Part shown: positions 8,059-16,066 of the stretch, one piece after another
How the letters are laid out: the number at the start of each line of letters is the position of its first letter
Position numbering within the stretch: the stretch's first letter is position 1
NCBI RefSeq assembly: GCF_018326305.1
Contig: NZ_AP023415.1
Coordinates: forward strand, 992,001 to 1,056,000
DNA from: Vescimonas fastidiosa
GTDB taxonomy: Bacteria > Bacillota > Clostridia > Oscillospirales > Oscillospiraceae
Length of the DNA stretch: 64,000 nt
Reading direction: 5' to 3'
Position numbers and translations under genes: made by a program
Notes under the pieces: generated by a model
Database searches by the model: none
Told to the model about the DNA's origin: nothing
What the model saw: the letters and a program-made list of their open reading frames with translations, nothing else

Positions 8059-8091
8059 AAATCGGAGAGGAAAGTCCTCTCCGATTTTTTA
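8059..8091. terminator. Bidirectional terminator
   Basis: AAATCGGAGAGGA and its complement form a 13-bp stem with a 3-base loop followed by T-rich sequence on both strands. It closes the minus-strand gene that ends at 8102. Confidence 0.85.
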
Positions 8092-8101
8092 CTCTTGTTT
8101 T

Positions 8102-8812
8102 TTATTCCTCATTGAGCATCTCGTCCACCTCTCTGCGGTGGGCCTCATACCAGTCCCGGTACTCCTGCATATCCTTAGCAAACAGATCCTTGCTGCTGGG
8201 GGGCGTGTATGTAATGGCGTTGGCCCCGGCCCGGATAGCCGACAGAATCGTTTCGTCCGTAGGCCCACCGGTGGCAATGATGGGCAGCTCCGGGTATTTC
8301 GCCCGAATCTCCGCCACTATTTCCGGTGTCCTGGCCGCGCCGGACACATTCACAATGTCCACCCCGGCCGCCAGGCGCTTGTCCAGGTCCACATGCTCTG
8401 ACACCACCGTGAACACCACCGGTATTTCCACCATGCTCTTGATGTCGCGGATGGCATCGTTGGTGATCATGGCGTTGCACACCACGCCGAAGGCGCCCAG
8501 CTGCTCCGCAGCCGCGGCCATGTTCACCGACCGCTGCCCGTTGGTGTAGCCGCCGCCCACTCCGGCAAATACCGGCACATCCGACACGCTGATTATGGCT
8601 TGCGTTATGCTGGGCTGGGGTGTAAAATTATAAACAGCGATAACGGCATCGGCGTTTATATTCTTGATAATCGCCACATCCGTGGAAAAAACCAGGGATT
8701 TGATACGCCGCCCGAACACCCGGATGCCGCTGCACTCGCTGATGCACCGGGGTATCTGCAATGCGTGCTTGCGCAGCTCCCCCTCGTAGGTGGGTACAAA
8801 TTTCTGCTTCAC
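8102..8812 (-). CDS. TIM-barrel protein of uncertain function
   Basis: Predicted cytoplasmic TIM-barrel protein, 236 residues, probably binding a phosphate or FMN-like ligand. The pattern of beta strands ending in small-residue loops (VPVFAGVGGGYTNGQRS, GAFGVVCNAMITNDAI, GVDIVNVSGAARTPEIV, PIIATGGPTDETI) resembles the nitronate monooxygenase/IMP dehydrogenase-like superfamily. The C-terminal ATGGP and GANAITYTPPS segments fit a phosphate-binding loop. The start is GTG at 8812 with AGGTGAG 5 bases upstream. It stands alone between a hairpin stack and a divergent AT-rich stretch. I do not recognise a specific enzyme, and no function is claimed. Confidence 0.75.
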   Translation of the reverse strand: MKQKFVPTYEGELRKHALQIPRCISECSGIRVFGRRIKSLVFSTDVAIIKNINADAVIAVYNFTPQPSITQAIISVSDVPVFAGVGGGYTNGQRSVNMAAAAEQLGAFGVVCNAMITNDAIRDIKSMVEIPVVFTVVSEHVDLDKRLAAGVDIVNVSGAARTPEIVAEIRAKYPELPIIATGGPTDETILSAIRAGANAITYTPPSSKDLFAKDMQEYRDWYEAHRREVDEMLNEE

Positions 8813-9060
8813 TGTCTCACCTTTCTCTCAAACCAATTAAAAACTTATGTTAACTAATTCTACCATAGGTGTAATTTTTATTCAAGATAATTGTGTCGAA
8901 TGGGAAATTCTTTTCAGTTTATTCACATTTGTTAAATACTTGCCAGCCTATATTTCCCCGCGCCTCCCGCTGTAAAAGGCTGCGCACAGATTCCGCCCAT
9001 AGGGCAGCAAATCTATGCGCAGCGATCCGTATTTTAGCTCCGAAAAAGCCGGTATCCCCC
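8813..9060. other. Intergenic region between two minus-strand genes
   Basis: AT-rich sequence at 8825-8945 probably holds the promoter of the TIM-barrel gene. The rest is occupied by the terminator hairpin of the DUF362 gene. No gene is seen. Confidence 0.5.
8973..9023 (-). terminator. Terminator of the DUF362 ferredoxin gene
   Basis: GCTGCGCA-AGATT pairs with its complement (8979-9023). On the minus strand the stem is followed by CCTTTTAC. Confidence 0.6.
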
Positions 9061-10164
9061 TCAGATCTTCACCAGCTCATATTCCCGGGTGCCCAGCCCC
9101 AGCTTCTCGGCGTGCTCCAGGCAGCTCATCCAGTCGGTATCCGGGTGGATACGGTGGAAATAGTCGTGATCGTGGCAGTCACCCGCATCGGCGGCCGTGT
9201 CCCGCAGCGGAGGCTGGGCGTTTACCGCGTCCACGCAGGCCATGTCCAGGGCCACCGGATCAAAGGAGGCGAACATCCCCACATTGGGCACGATAGCCGC
9301 GTCGTTTTCCGTGTGGCAGTCACAATTAGGGGATACGTCAATAACCAGGGAAATATGGAAGCAGGGCCGCCCATCCACCACTGCCTTGGCGTACTCCGCC
9401 ATTTTTCGGCTCAGGTTGGTGTGGGACTCGTCAAAGTTAATGGTGATGGCGTTGCGGGCGCACACAGCGATGCACCGTCCGCAGCCCACGCACTTACTGT
9501 GGTCGATGGATGCCTTACGGTCCTCCACGGTGATGGCGCTGTGGGCGCAGATCTTGGTGCAAACCTTGCATCCCACACAGCGCTTCTGCTCCACATGGGG
9601 CTTTCCGGCGTTGTGCTGCTCCATTTTACCCGCGCGGCTGCCGCAGCCCATGCCAATGTTCTTCAGGGCGCCGCCGAAGCCCGCAGATTCATGGCCCTTG
9701 AAATGGTTCAGGGAGATGAACACATCCGCGTCCATTATCGCCCGGCCGATCTTGGCATTGCGCACATATTCGCCGCCCGCCACCGGCACCTCCACCTCGT
9801 CGTTGCCCTTGATGCCGTCGGCAATGATGACCTGGCACCCGGTGGTCATGGGGTTAAAGCCGTTGAGCATGGCTGTGTCCAGATGGTCCAGCCCGTTTTT
9901 GCGCCCGCCGACATAAAGGGTGTTGCAGTCGGTGAGGAAGGGCTTACCGCCCCGCTCCTTCACGAAATCCGCCACGGTTTTCGCCCAGTTCGGCCGAAGG
10001 AAGGCCAGGTTACCCGGCTCCCCGAAATGCATTTTGATGGCTACATATTTTTTGTCGAAGTCAATTTCGCCCATACCTGCGGTTTTCATCAGGCGTGTCA
10101 GCTTCTGCTGCAGATTTTCCCGGAAATCCGCCCGAAGATCCGCCCAGTATACCTTAGATGCCAT
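9061..10164 (-). CDS. DUF362 domain protein with two 4Fe-4S clusters
   Basis: Cytoplasmic iron-sulfur protein of 367 residues. A long DUF362 domain is split around a ferredoxin-like insert that carries two CxxCxxCxxxC motifs, CVGCKVCTKICAHS and CVGCGRCIAVCARN, at about residues 190-235. These would bind two 4Fe-4S clusters. Flanking DUF362 blocks include KMHFGEPGNLAFLRPNW, TDCNTLYVGGRKN, FISLNHFKGHESAGFGGALKNIGMGCGSRAGK and a C-terminal FASFDPVALDMACVDAVN. The family occurs widely in anaerobes, where a redox role is assumed but no reaction is established. The start is ATG with GGAGCT 9 bases upstream. It is transcribed divergently from the pseudouridine synthase gene. Confidence 0.9.
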   Translation of the reverse strand: MASKVYWADLRADFRENLQQKLTRLMKTAGMGEIDFDKKYVAIKMHFGEPGNLAFLRPNWAKTVADFVKERGGKPFLTDCNTLYVGGRKNGLDHLDTAMLNGFNPMTTGCQVIIADGIKGNDEVEVPVAGGEYVRNAKIGRAIMDADVFISLNHFKGHESAGFGGALKNIGMGCGSRAGKMEQHNAGKPHVEQKRCVGCKVCTKICAHSAITVEDRKASIDHSKCVGCGRCIAVCARNAITINFDESHTNLSRKMAEYAKAVVDGRPCFHISLVIDVSPNCDCHTENDAAIVPNVGMFASFDPVALDMACVDAVNAQPPLRDTAADAGDCHDHDYFHRIHPDTDWMSCLEHAEKLGLGTREYELVKI

Positions 10165-10244
10165 AAAAACAGCTCCTTCTCTTACTTGTTGTTTTCATGG
10201 TATCATATTCCGCCGAAAAAATCCACCCCGGAGGCATAAAAATC

Positions 10245-11126
10245 ATGCGTTTGCTCACCCACATTGTCACCCCCCAGGAGGATGGCCTCCCGGTCAAGCA
10301 CCTGCTGCAGCGGCATTTCGCCCTATCCTCCACCCTGCTCAAGTCTGTAAAATGGCGCGAAGGCGGCATCACCTGTAATGGCCACCCTGTCACGGTGTCC
10401 GCTCGTTGCCGCGCCGGCGACCGGCTGACGGTAGATGTGTCCGACCCACCCTGTCACAACCCAAATCTCCATCCGGTGGATTTCCCCCTGTCCATTCTGT
10501 GGGAGGACGAGGACCTGCTGATTCTCAATAAACCTGCCGGCATCACCGTCCACTGCGCCGCTCTGACCCGGGAGCCGGTCACCGTGGCCGGTGCCGTAGC
10601 CCACTATCTCCACAGCGATCAATACCACGGGGTGAACCGCCTGGACCGAGGCACCACCGGGGTCATGGTGGTGGCCAAAACCGGGTATATCCATGCCCGC
10701 TGCATGGCTCTGCTCCACTCCGGCGATTTTTATCGGGAGTACCGAGGCATCTGCCTGGGTACCCCCGCCCCTGCCGCAGGCTCTATCGACCTGCCCATCG
10801 GCCGCCAAGCCGATTCCCTCCTGCAGCGCCGCATCGATCCCCAAGGCGCCCCGGCCCACACGGATTACGAAGTTTTGGAGACCCAAAACGGTCTCTCCCT
10901 CCTGCGCCTGGTGCCCCAAACAGGCCGCACCCACCAGCTCCGCCTTCATATGTCTGCCGTTGGCCATCCCTTAGTCGGAGACTGGCTCTACGGCACCGAG
11001 GATAAAGCGCTTCTTCCCCGCCCGGCCCTGCATTCCTATGCCGTTCACCTGCGCCACCCAATCACCGGCCAAGAGCTGGATGTCACCGCGCCCATCCCGG
11101 AGGATATGCTCCGCTTACTCCAATAA
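10245..11126 (+). CDS. RluA-family RNA pseudouridine synthase
   Basis: Converts uridine to pseudouridine in rRNA or tRNA, 293 residues from the chosen start. An S4-like N-terminal region (VKHLLQRHFALSSTLLKSVKWREGGITCNGHPV) precedes the catalytic domain. The latter has LLILNKPAGITVH, the catalytic-aspartate motif NRLDRGTTGVMVVAKT (the HRLD block of the family, with N for H), and the closing LVPQTGRTHQLRLHM and HPLVGDWLYG motifs. The earlier in-frame ATG at 10197 lacks a ribosome site, while GGAGG lies 9 bases before ATG 10245, so the latter is chosen. The precise RNA target is not deducible. It is the last host gene before the mobile element, whose left end starts 113 bp downstream. Confidence 0.93.
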   Translation: MRLLTHIVTPQEDGLPVKHLLQRHFALSSTLLKSVKWREGGITCNGHPVTVSARCRAGDRLTVDVSDPPCHNPNLHPVDFPLSILWEDEDLLILNKPAGITVHCAALTREPVTVAGAVAHYLHSDQYHGVNRLDRGTTGVMVVAKTGYIHARCMALLHSGDFYREYRGICLGTPAPAAGSIDLPIGRQADSLLQRRIDPQGAPAHTDYEVLETQNGLSLLRLVPQTGRTHQLRLHMSAVGHPLVGDWLYGTEDKALLPRPALHSYAVHLRHPITGQELDVTAPIPEDMLRLLQ

Positions 11127-11183
11127 AAGCAGTCCAAAAGCGGGAAAATAGCAAAGAAACACAAAACACACGCCAAATTTTAT

Positions 11184-11210
11184 CCGTAGGAGCGGACCCT
11201 GCGGTCGCCT
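11184..11210. repeat. REP-B intergenic repeat (left flank of the element)
   Basis: CCGTAGGAGCGGACC-type repeat, a member of the host family with a (C)GTAGGGGCG core found at many intergenic sites. It marks this stretch as host DNA. Confidence 0.6.
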
Positions 11211-11239
11211 TCCCCACCACACTTTATGTAACTTTTCGT

Positions 11240-11270
11240 ATGGGCCATATTTATTAGGAAAACTCACAAA
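11240..11270 (+). repeat. Left terminal inverted repeat of the element
   Basis: ATGGGCCATATTTATTAGG followed by AAAACTCACAAA aligns with the reverse complement of the sequence at 36841-36870, with one gap and about five differences. It contains the shared core TAGGAAAACT. It lies 20 bp beyond the recombinase stop codon, as expected for an attachment end. Confidence 0.7.
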
Positions 11271-11290
11271 CCGTTGTTCTGCTGTGGGCA

Positions 11291-12979
11291 TCAGCCCACA
11301 GCCAGTTGGGAATTGAGCTCGATATACTCAGCCATACGGCGAAACTCATCGGCATATTTGAATTTTACGCTGATGTTTCCGCCTTCGTAAACCTTGATAT
11401 GGTCTACAAGTTCAATGAGTATGTCGCGTGTCAGCTTTTCGATGTTCTGATATTTAAGGAACGCCGTCAGAAACGGACTTTCCGCGTCCATACCATTTTC
11501 AAGCTGATCCCGTTCTGCCCGCAGGGTGCGGAGAACGGCATTGATGGACTCGGCCTGCTGTTCGTAGTCCTCGCTCATGTGCCGGTAATCGGTATGAGTA
11601 ATCTCGCCGTCTTTCCAGTCTTGATAGAGAGCCTGTTTGTAGCGCATGATTTTGGACAGCTCTTTTTCCTTAATTGCTATCATATCTTCCAGACGGCAAG
11701 ACTTGCTCTTTTTCAAGGGAGCGGCATTGATACGGGAAACAAGCTCCGAATAGGTGACTGCCAAATGTACCTGCTGTTGGATGGCGAACAACACGCCAAC
11801 CTCCAGACGGGTATTTTTTATGGAGTGCATCGTGCAAGCGGTTTTTGAAAGGCTCTTGTAAGTCCCACATTGATAATAGACATAAGTGCCTTTTGAAGCG
11901 ATCCGGGACATAGCCCTGCCGCAGTCAGCACATTTCAGAAAGCCGCTGAACAGATAGAGTTGTTTCTGCTTGGGTGCTGTACGGGTGTCCCGCTTCAGCA
12001 GCCCCTGCACTTTGTCAAAGGTTTCCCGGTCTATAATGGCCTCGTGGGTGTTTTCCACGATAAACCATTCTTCCTCTGGCACACGCTCTTGAATATGGAT
12101 TTTGTAGCTTTTCACCCGCTGGCGGCCTTGCACCATATCCCCCACATAAACACGGTTTTTCAAAATCGTGTCAATGGTGATTGTGCTCCACATAGGATTT
12201 CCCTGGGCATTGGGGGCATTGTATTTCAAGCCTTGGCTTTGCTTATAAACGGTGGGACAAGGAACGCCGTGGTCGTTGAGGTAGAGGGTGATGCCTCGCT
12301 TGTTCTTTCCCGACAGGAACATGGAAAAGATGCGTTTTACAATTTCAGCGGCCTCCGGGTCTACCAGTAAAGCGTGTTTGTCCTGCGGGTCTTTGATGTA
12401 GCCATAGGGAGCATAGGAGCCGATAAACTCACCGTTGCGCCGTTTCATATCAAATACCTGTCGGATCTTCTTTGAGGTCTGATAGCAGTATTGATCGTTC
12501 ATAACATTGGTGATCGGCACAATGATATTGGAAACACTATCCGGGTTGCGGTAGCTGTCCACGCCCTCGGCCAGACTGATAAAGCGAATGTTGAGCCGCA
12601 CAAACAGGTTTTCTATCAGATTTCCTGCGTCGGTATAGTTACGGGAAAGCCGGGAAAGGTCTTTGACAATTACGCAGTTGATTTTCCCGCTGTAAATATC
12701 GGCCAGCAATCTTTGAAAATCCTCGCGGTCTGTGTCCGTCCCGGTCTTGCCGTCGTCAACATACACATCGTTTTCGTCCCCCTCATAGAACTCGTCCATG
12801 TGGGTTTGGTGATACTGTTCCAGCAGAAGCCGCTGGTTGACTACGCTGTTGCTTTCGTCCCGTCCACGGAGCAAGTCCTCTTTGGAAAGGCGGATATATT
12901 TACCCAGCCGCCAGCGCATCGATTTATAAGAAGTAGGGGAATTGGCGGTGTTGTTCCCCCGGTTTTTGGTTCGTGCCAT
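11291..12979 (-). CDS. Large serine recombinase (integrase of the element)
   Basis: Site-specific recombinase that would excise and integrate the element, 562 residues. The N-terminal resolvase domain has the nucleophile serine at residue 32 (YIRLSKED), the ETDREDFQRLL-like helix (TDTDREDFQRLLADI) and VKDLSRLSRNY. A recombinase domain follows (APYGYIKDPQDKHALLVDPEAAEIVKRIF), then a zinc ribbon (CADCGRAM...CGTYKS, about 350-375), a coiled coil near 425-500 and a DUF4368-like tail. Length and order match the TnpX/Tn4451-like integrases of clostridial elements. GGAAGGAGGAC lies before ATG, and a consensus promoter is at 13011-13039. The gene sits at the left end facing the attachment repeat. Confidence 0.96.
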   Translation of the reverse strand: MARTKNRGNNTANSPTSYKSMRWRLGKYIRLSKEDLLRGRDESNSVVNQRLLLEQYHQTHMDEFYEGDENDVYVDDGKTGTDTDREDFQRLLADIYSGKINCVIVKDLSRLSRNYTDAGNLIENLFVRLNIRFISLAEGVDSYRNPDSVSNIIVPITNVMNDQYCYQTSKKIRQVFDMKRRNGEFIGSYAPYGYIKDPQDKHALLVDPEAAEIVKRIFSMFLSGKNKRGITLYLNDHGVPCPTVYKQSQGLKYNAPNAQGNPMWSTITIDTILKNRVYVGDMVQGRQRVKSYKIHIQERVPEEEWFIVENTHEAIIDRETFDKVQGLLKRDTRTAPKQKQLYLFSGFLKCADCGRAMSRIASKGTYVYYQCGTYKSLSKTACTMHSIKNTRLEVGVLFAIQQQVHLAVTYSELVSRINAAPLKKSKSCRLEDMIAIKEKELSKIMRYKQALYQDWKDGEITHTDYRHMSEDYEQQAESINAVLRTLRAERDQLENGMDAESPFLTAFLKYQNIEKLTRDILIELVDHIKVYEGGNISVKFKYADEFRRMAEYIELNSQLAVG

Positions 12980-13010
12980 TTGTCCTCCTTCCCTATCACA
13001 TTACACCTAT

Positions 13011-13039
13011 ATTATACCTCTGTCCGGGCGGGACAACAA
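13011..13039 (-). promoter_or_regulatory. Recombinase promoter (shared module, copy A)
   Basis: On the minus strand TTGTTG (13039-13034), a 17-bp spacer and TATAAT (13016-13011). About 40 bp (13011-13050) is nearly identical to 19571-19610, and a dyad copy lies just upstream in both places. Confidence 0.8.
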
Positions 13040-13060
13040 GGATGCTTTTGACAGCCCCAG

Positions 13061-13083
13061 CCTCGGGACACTTTGTCTCGAAG
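13061..13083. repeat. 23-bp element dyad, copy 1
   Basis: Arms CCTCGGGACA and TGTCTCGAAG, centre CTT. Located 22 bp upstream of the recombinase promoter and 21 bp past the stop of the DUF6870 gene. Confidence 0.9.
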
Positions 13084-13104
13084 CAAAAACCGGACTGTGT
13101 AAAA

Positions 13105-13371
13105 TCACAGTCCAGCTTTCATGCGGAGAAAATAAGAGGTCAAAAGCTCTTGAAGCGGCGGCCCATCATCGGCAAATTCCAGCTTAATCACCATGTCTCC
13201 GTAACGGAAACAATAGGGATTTTTCATTATGGCCAGCATATTCGCCGCCCGCTGCTCCTTCGGGAGAGTGTTATCAAAAGTCATTCCACTAACATCCACA
13301 AGTGTGTCTTTGTCTACGGCGGCAATATCAATGCGGCGCATCGATTCGAGTTGCGCGGCAGTTACTTTCAT
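13105..13371 (-). CDS. DUF6870-like small protein
   Basis: Small cytoplasmic protein of 88 residues with the layout of DUF6870 proteins found in Firmicute conjugative elements. It has an N-terminal QLESMRRIDIAAVDKDTLVDVSGM segment, a helix around LPKEQRAANMLAIM, and the diagnostic NPYCFRYGDMVIKLEFADDGPPLQELL. GGAGGGTGC lies before ATG. No catalytic motif is visible and its role is unknown. It sits between the sigma-like gene and the recombinase, a common position in this family of elements. Confidence 0.75.
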   Translation of the reverse strand: MKVTAAQLESMRRIDIAAVDKDTLVDVSGMTFDNTLPKEQRAANMLAIMKNPYCFRYGDMVIKLEFADDGPPLQELLTSYFLRMKAGL

Positions 13372-13433
13372 ATAGCACCCTCCTTAAAATGTGATTTTGA
13401 AAATTGCGGTTTCCTGTTGCATGGGAAAACAGG

Positions 13434-13463
13434 AAGGGCCAGCACCCGGAAGTGCTGGCCCTT
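13434..13463. terminator. Strong 12-bp hairpin
   Basis: AAGGGCCAGCAC and its exact complement around CCGGAA. T-containing but not uniform tails follow on both strands, so termination is plausible but not certain. Confidence 0.5.
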
Positions 13464-13475
13464 CGTCTTTCTCCA

Positions 13476-13498
13476 CCTCGGGACACTCTGTCTCGAAG
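13476..13498. repeat. 23-bp element dyad, copy 2
   Basis: Arms CCTCGGGACA and TGTCTCGAAG, centre CTC. About 105 bp upstream of the DUF6870 start, in non-coding DNA. Confidence 0.9.
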
Positions 13499-13818
13499 CT
13501 GTTTTATAGAATTGGGAGCGCCGCGCTCATTTTCTTGCCCTGCCATAAGACAGCGATATTCGGCGCGACGCTCCCGCACAACGGATAACTGCGGCCCGGA
13601 GGAACAGGCGGCCAGCCTGTCCAACTGCGGATCATGGCCGTGGACTGGCCCGGCCCATTTGCGGCGCTGGTGTTGTTCGCTCGTTCCCGTGGAGGAAGTC
13701 ACAGCGCACCCGCCGCTCGGCTCCCCGCGCTATGCTCGGGGCCGCCCGTTATTCCATTGTGGAGAAGAAACCTCCTCTCATATACCACCAGAAAAAAGGG
13801 GGTAAATGGAGATGCTGA
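13499..13818. other. Non-coding stretch of the element
   Basis: GC-rich sequence with an imperfect inverted pair around 13515-13575 (GGGAGCGCCGCG versus CGCGACGCTCCC). Open frames exist on both strands but have no ribosome site or recognisable protein, so I see no gene. Confidence 0.5.
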
Positions 13819-14241
13819 TTAGAGATTTTTTCTCAAATATTTTTTCATGGCCTCGATCCCGCACAGGACGGAACTGCGGACAGCGCTTTTGTCCACGCCC
13901 TCGTCCCGAGCAATCTCCCGATAGCTCTTGCCGAGAATGAGGTGGGCATCCACCCGGCGGCCCTGAATCTCCGGCAGGGAGTTGATGGCGTTCCAGAGGT
14001 GGCAGAAGCGATCCATGCGCTCCAGCAGCTCCTGCGGGGACGGCTCATGCACACAGGCGGAGTATTCGATCCCGTCATCGCAGTCGAGGGAATAGTACGC
14101 CTTGTTGTAGCGGACGCGCTCGGCGTGAGCGGCCTCGGCCAGCTTGCCAGCCCGGAGCTCGGCGGCCACTTCATCGGGAACCTCGATATATTCGTTGGTT
14201 AAGTACCAAGGGTAATAGTCTTTCAAATTGATGGTAGTCAT
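13819..14241 (-). CDS. Sigma-70 region 4-like regulator of the element
   Basis: DNA-binding protein of 140 residues resembling the small sigma-factor-like proteins of Tn916-type elements. The C terminus (GRRVDAHLILGKSYREIARDEGVDKSAVRSS then VLCGIEAMKKYLRKNL) forms a helix-turn-helix like sigma region 4. The N-terminal half is acidic (EYSACVHEPSPQELLERMDRF) and would replace other sigma regions. GGAGGAAA precedes ATG. Such proteins are thought to modulate excision or transfer gene transcription. That role is by analogy only. It is preceded by a 505-bp non-coding stretch with a dyad copy. Confidence 0.85.
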   Translation of the reverse strand: MTTINLKDYYPWYLTNEYIEVPDEVAAELRAGKLAEAAHAERVRYNKAYYSLDCDDGIEYSACVHEPSPQELLERMDRFCHLWNAINSLPEIQGRRVDAHLILGKSYREIARDEGVDKSAVRSSVLCGIEAMKKYLRKNL

Positions 14242-14715
14242 TATATTTTCCTCCGTTCAGATTTTGGTGAGTGGCGATCTGGACGGAGGGGCGGCGGGGA
14301 TCGACAGCCGGGGTCGCCCCTACCAACCTCGGGACAAAGTGTCTCGAAGCTGGCAAATTGGAAAAGAAAAGCGCCTGCACAGCGCAAAGCCATGCAGACG
14401 CACGAAATTGTATTTCTATTTATAGACTTAAATATTTCATGTTTATGGTCAGACTTGCCCGGAGGTGGGACTGAGCTTTTTTTAGCTGGTGGAGATCATG
14501 CAGGCTATGGAATAGTAAAATGGACACGGCGATACCTCCCGGATACCGCCGTGTCCTCAAAAAAGGGCGACTTTAACACGCCCCCCGTATTCCAATTTTC
14601 AAAGCGGAAAACGGCGGCTTGAAATATAATGTTTCAAACCGCCGCAACATCGCAAACGCAAGATCGTTGTGTAGCAACGGTTTTGTGATTGGGTGTTTAT
14701 GCTGTAACAAAAGAA
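14242..14715. other. Non-coding stretch with several hairpins
   Basis: Contains dyad copy 3 and two strong hairpins: 14522-14556 (GGACACGGCG/CGCCGTGTCC with a further paired loop) and 14612-14644 (CGGCGG...TGAAA/TTTCA...CCGCCG). No credible gene is seen. GC content falls here towards the AT-rich cargo. Confidence 0.55.
14327..14349. repeat. 23-bp element dyad, copy 3
   Basis: Arms CCTCGGGACA and TGTCTCGAAG, centre AAG. About 86 bp upstream of the sigma-like gene. Confidence 0.9.
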
Positions 14716-14757
14716 AGAGCCGATAATCCGTGCTTACAGCTACGGGTTATCGGCTCT
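14708..14757 (-). terminator. Terminator overlapping the end of the KTR gene
   Basis: AGAGCCGATAA pairs with TTATCGGCTCT (14716-14757). On the minus strand the stem runs into TTTCTTTTG. The stem includes the last codons of the KTR gene. Confidence 0.8.
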
Positions 14758-14935
14758 GCGTCTGTGCGTCTGGCTCTTTGATAACTGTTGTTTTAAGTTG
14801 TCTTACGCTTATCAATGTTTCTTGCTTACACTTCGGGCAATATAAAGGGTAATTTACTAAGATGGTATCTACCCTAATTCGATCTCGGGTTTTATTCCCA
14901 CAAATCGGGCATCGTACCCATTCATTTTCATTCAT
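14747..14935 (-). CDS. Cysteine-rich KTR domain protein
   Basis: Zinc-ribbon protein of 62 residues with two CxxC knuckles (CPICGNKT near residue 9 and CPKC near residue 34), and the NKTRDRIRVDTILVNYPLYCPKC block that defines the KTR family. These small proteins accompany cargo regions of clostridial and streptococcal conjugative elements. No biochemical role is established. It is the most distal gene of the AT-rich cargo block on the minus strand, 33 bp after the lipoprotein gene, and ends in a strong terminator. Confidence 0.85.
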   Translation of the reverse strand: MNENEWVRCPICGNKTRDRIRVDTILVNYPLYCPKCKQETLISVRQLKTTVIKEPDAQTQSR

Positions 14936-14968
14936 GCTATTAGACTCCCGTAAATATTGATGCGGAAT

Positions 14969-15367
14969 TTATTGCTTGACGAAGAAACCTGCCACAGCTC
15001 CATCTTCAAAGAAACTCACCGTATAAGTTAATTTACCGCTTTCATAGTTTGCAATCTGGATAACACGGACAAATTCTTTCCCATCATCCGTTTTCCCCGA
15101 AGCAAATGAAACATCACCATAATCCTCAAATGCGCCAAGGCTTTCTACGGTCTTTCCGCTTGCCTCAAAAGTCGACGCATCCACGGCGGGGTTATTGTAA
15201 ATTTTCGCAACGCCCTCATAATCAAAATCATTCAAGGCATCAATTAGCACGCGGGCATTTTCTGTTAGTACTTCTGTGTCGGCCCACTCTGGCAATTTAT
15301 TGCTCCCGCAAGACGCAAGTGCAACAATGGCTACAAGGCAGAATAGGACTTTAACAATTTTCTTCAT
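14969..15367 (-). CDS. Small lipoprotein, DUF3887-like
   Basis: Secreted lipoprotein of 132 residues. The signal peptide ends in ALASCGSN with the lipidated cysteine at residue 20. The mature domain (ARVLIDALNDFDYEGVAKIYNNP...YTVSFFEDGAVAGFFVKQ) has the compact cystatin/NTF2-like pattern of DUF3887 proteins. The gene starts inside the end of the YhfC-type protease gene (17-bp overlap), so they are co-expressed. In this cassette it may be an accessory of the immunity functions encoded upstream; that is inference. It is AT-rich compared with the conjugation genes. Confidence 0.75.
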   Translation of the reverse strand: MKKIVKVLFCLVAIVALASCGSNKLPEWADTEVLTENARVLIDALNDFDYEGVAKIYNNPAVDASTFEASGKTVESLGAFEDYGDVSFASGKTDDGKEFVRVIQIANYESGKLTYTVSFFEDGAVAGFFVKQ

Positions 15368-16052
15368 TTTGAAACACTCCTTTTTTATATTTCATAGTGA
15401 ACAGTAATAGCACAATCGAGGCAACAAAAAGTAACATTTCAAGTACAGATGGAGAGAGCCCATAGTTAAGCAGTATCACAGAGAAATCGTATACGGTATG
15501 AAGAACAATCGCCAACATCAAATACCGATATTTCTTTTTATGAAAAGCGTAAAAAACAATAAACGAGAATGCAATTTGAGCAATTTGAGTAGAGATACGC
15601 TCTACCCCCGCTAATGCAACGCTCGCTCCTGTGCTGGCAAGATAATCAGAGGAAAAAAGGATAAGAAAGATATTGTTTATTCCAACTGATAAAGCCTCTA
15701 TTCCACCATGACCAAAGCCGTAATATAATGGAATATTATTAACGGTGCAATCTCTGGTAACAAAATGAAATGCTATGTACCTACCAAATTCTTCTATAAG
15801 TGCTGCGGTAATAGAAATGAAAAGCATATATCCAACCGGGTTTGAAATCTCAAAAATCTTGTAGGCATCTATACTTTCCAAAATCGAGAGAACTGGTTGC
15901 CTAATGCATACCTGCGAGATCAAGTAAGTACACCCGCCGACTAAAAAAATTTTAAGACTTTGCTTCGATTTTTTTAGAAGAAATGCAAAAACAGCAGTTG
16001 GCACTCCAACACAAATTACGATATTGAACCACGCGCATATTATGCCAATCAT
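15351..16052 (-). CDS. YhfC-family intramembrane protease
   Basis: Polytopic membrane protein of 233 residues with about seven hydrophobic segments. EEFGRYIAFHFV, GFGHGGIEALSVG and the C-terminal HTVYDFSVILL provide the glutamate and histidine residues typical of the YhfC/PrsW/CPBP superfamily of putative intramembrane metalloproteases. Members are often linked to bacteriocin maturation or self-immunity. It lies directly after the SdpI-like gene (14 bp gap) and overlaps the lipoprotein gene, suggesting one cassette with the SdpR/SdpI pair. Substrate and activity are unknown. Confidence 0.82.
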   Translation of the reverse strand: MIGIICAWFNIVICVGVPTAVFAFLLKKSKQSLKIFLVGGCTYLISQVCIRQPVLSILESIDAYKIFEISNPVGYMLFISITAALIEEFGRYIAFHFVTRDCTVNNIPLYYGFGHGGIEALSVGINNIFLILFSSDYLASTGASVALAGVERISTQIAQIAFSFIVFYAFHKKKYRYLMLAIVLHTVYDFSVILLNYGLSPSVLEMLLFVASIVLLLFTMKYKKGVFQNEENC

Positions 16053-16066
16053 CTAAAAGCCCCTCT

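Noticed and set aside
8893-10239. 448-codon plus-strand frame opposite the DUF362 gene
   Set aside because: Shadow of a gene with two intact ferredoxin motifs.
11240-11290. tRNA gene as the integration target
   Set aside because: No tRNA-like cloverleaf is visible at either end; the site is intergenic with host repeats.
13404-13805. Possible 133-codon gene in the gap between the DUF6870 and sigma-like genes
   Set aside because: Spans a terminator-like hairpin and a dyad, has Arg/Ser/Pro-rich non-natural composition and no ribosome site.
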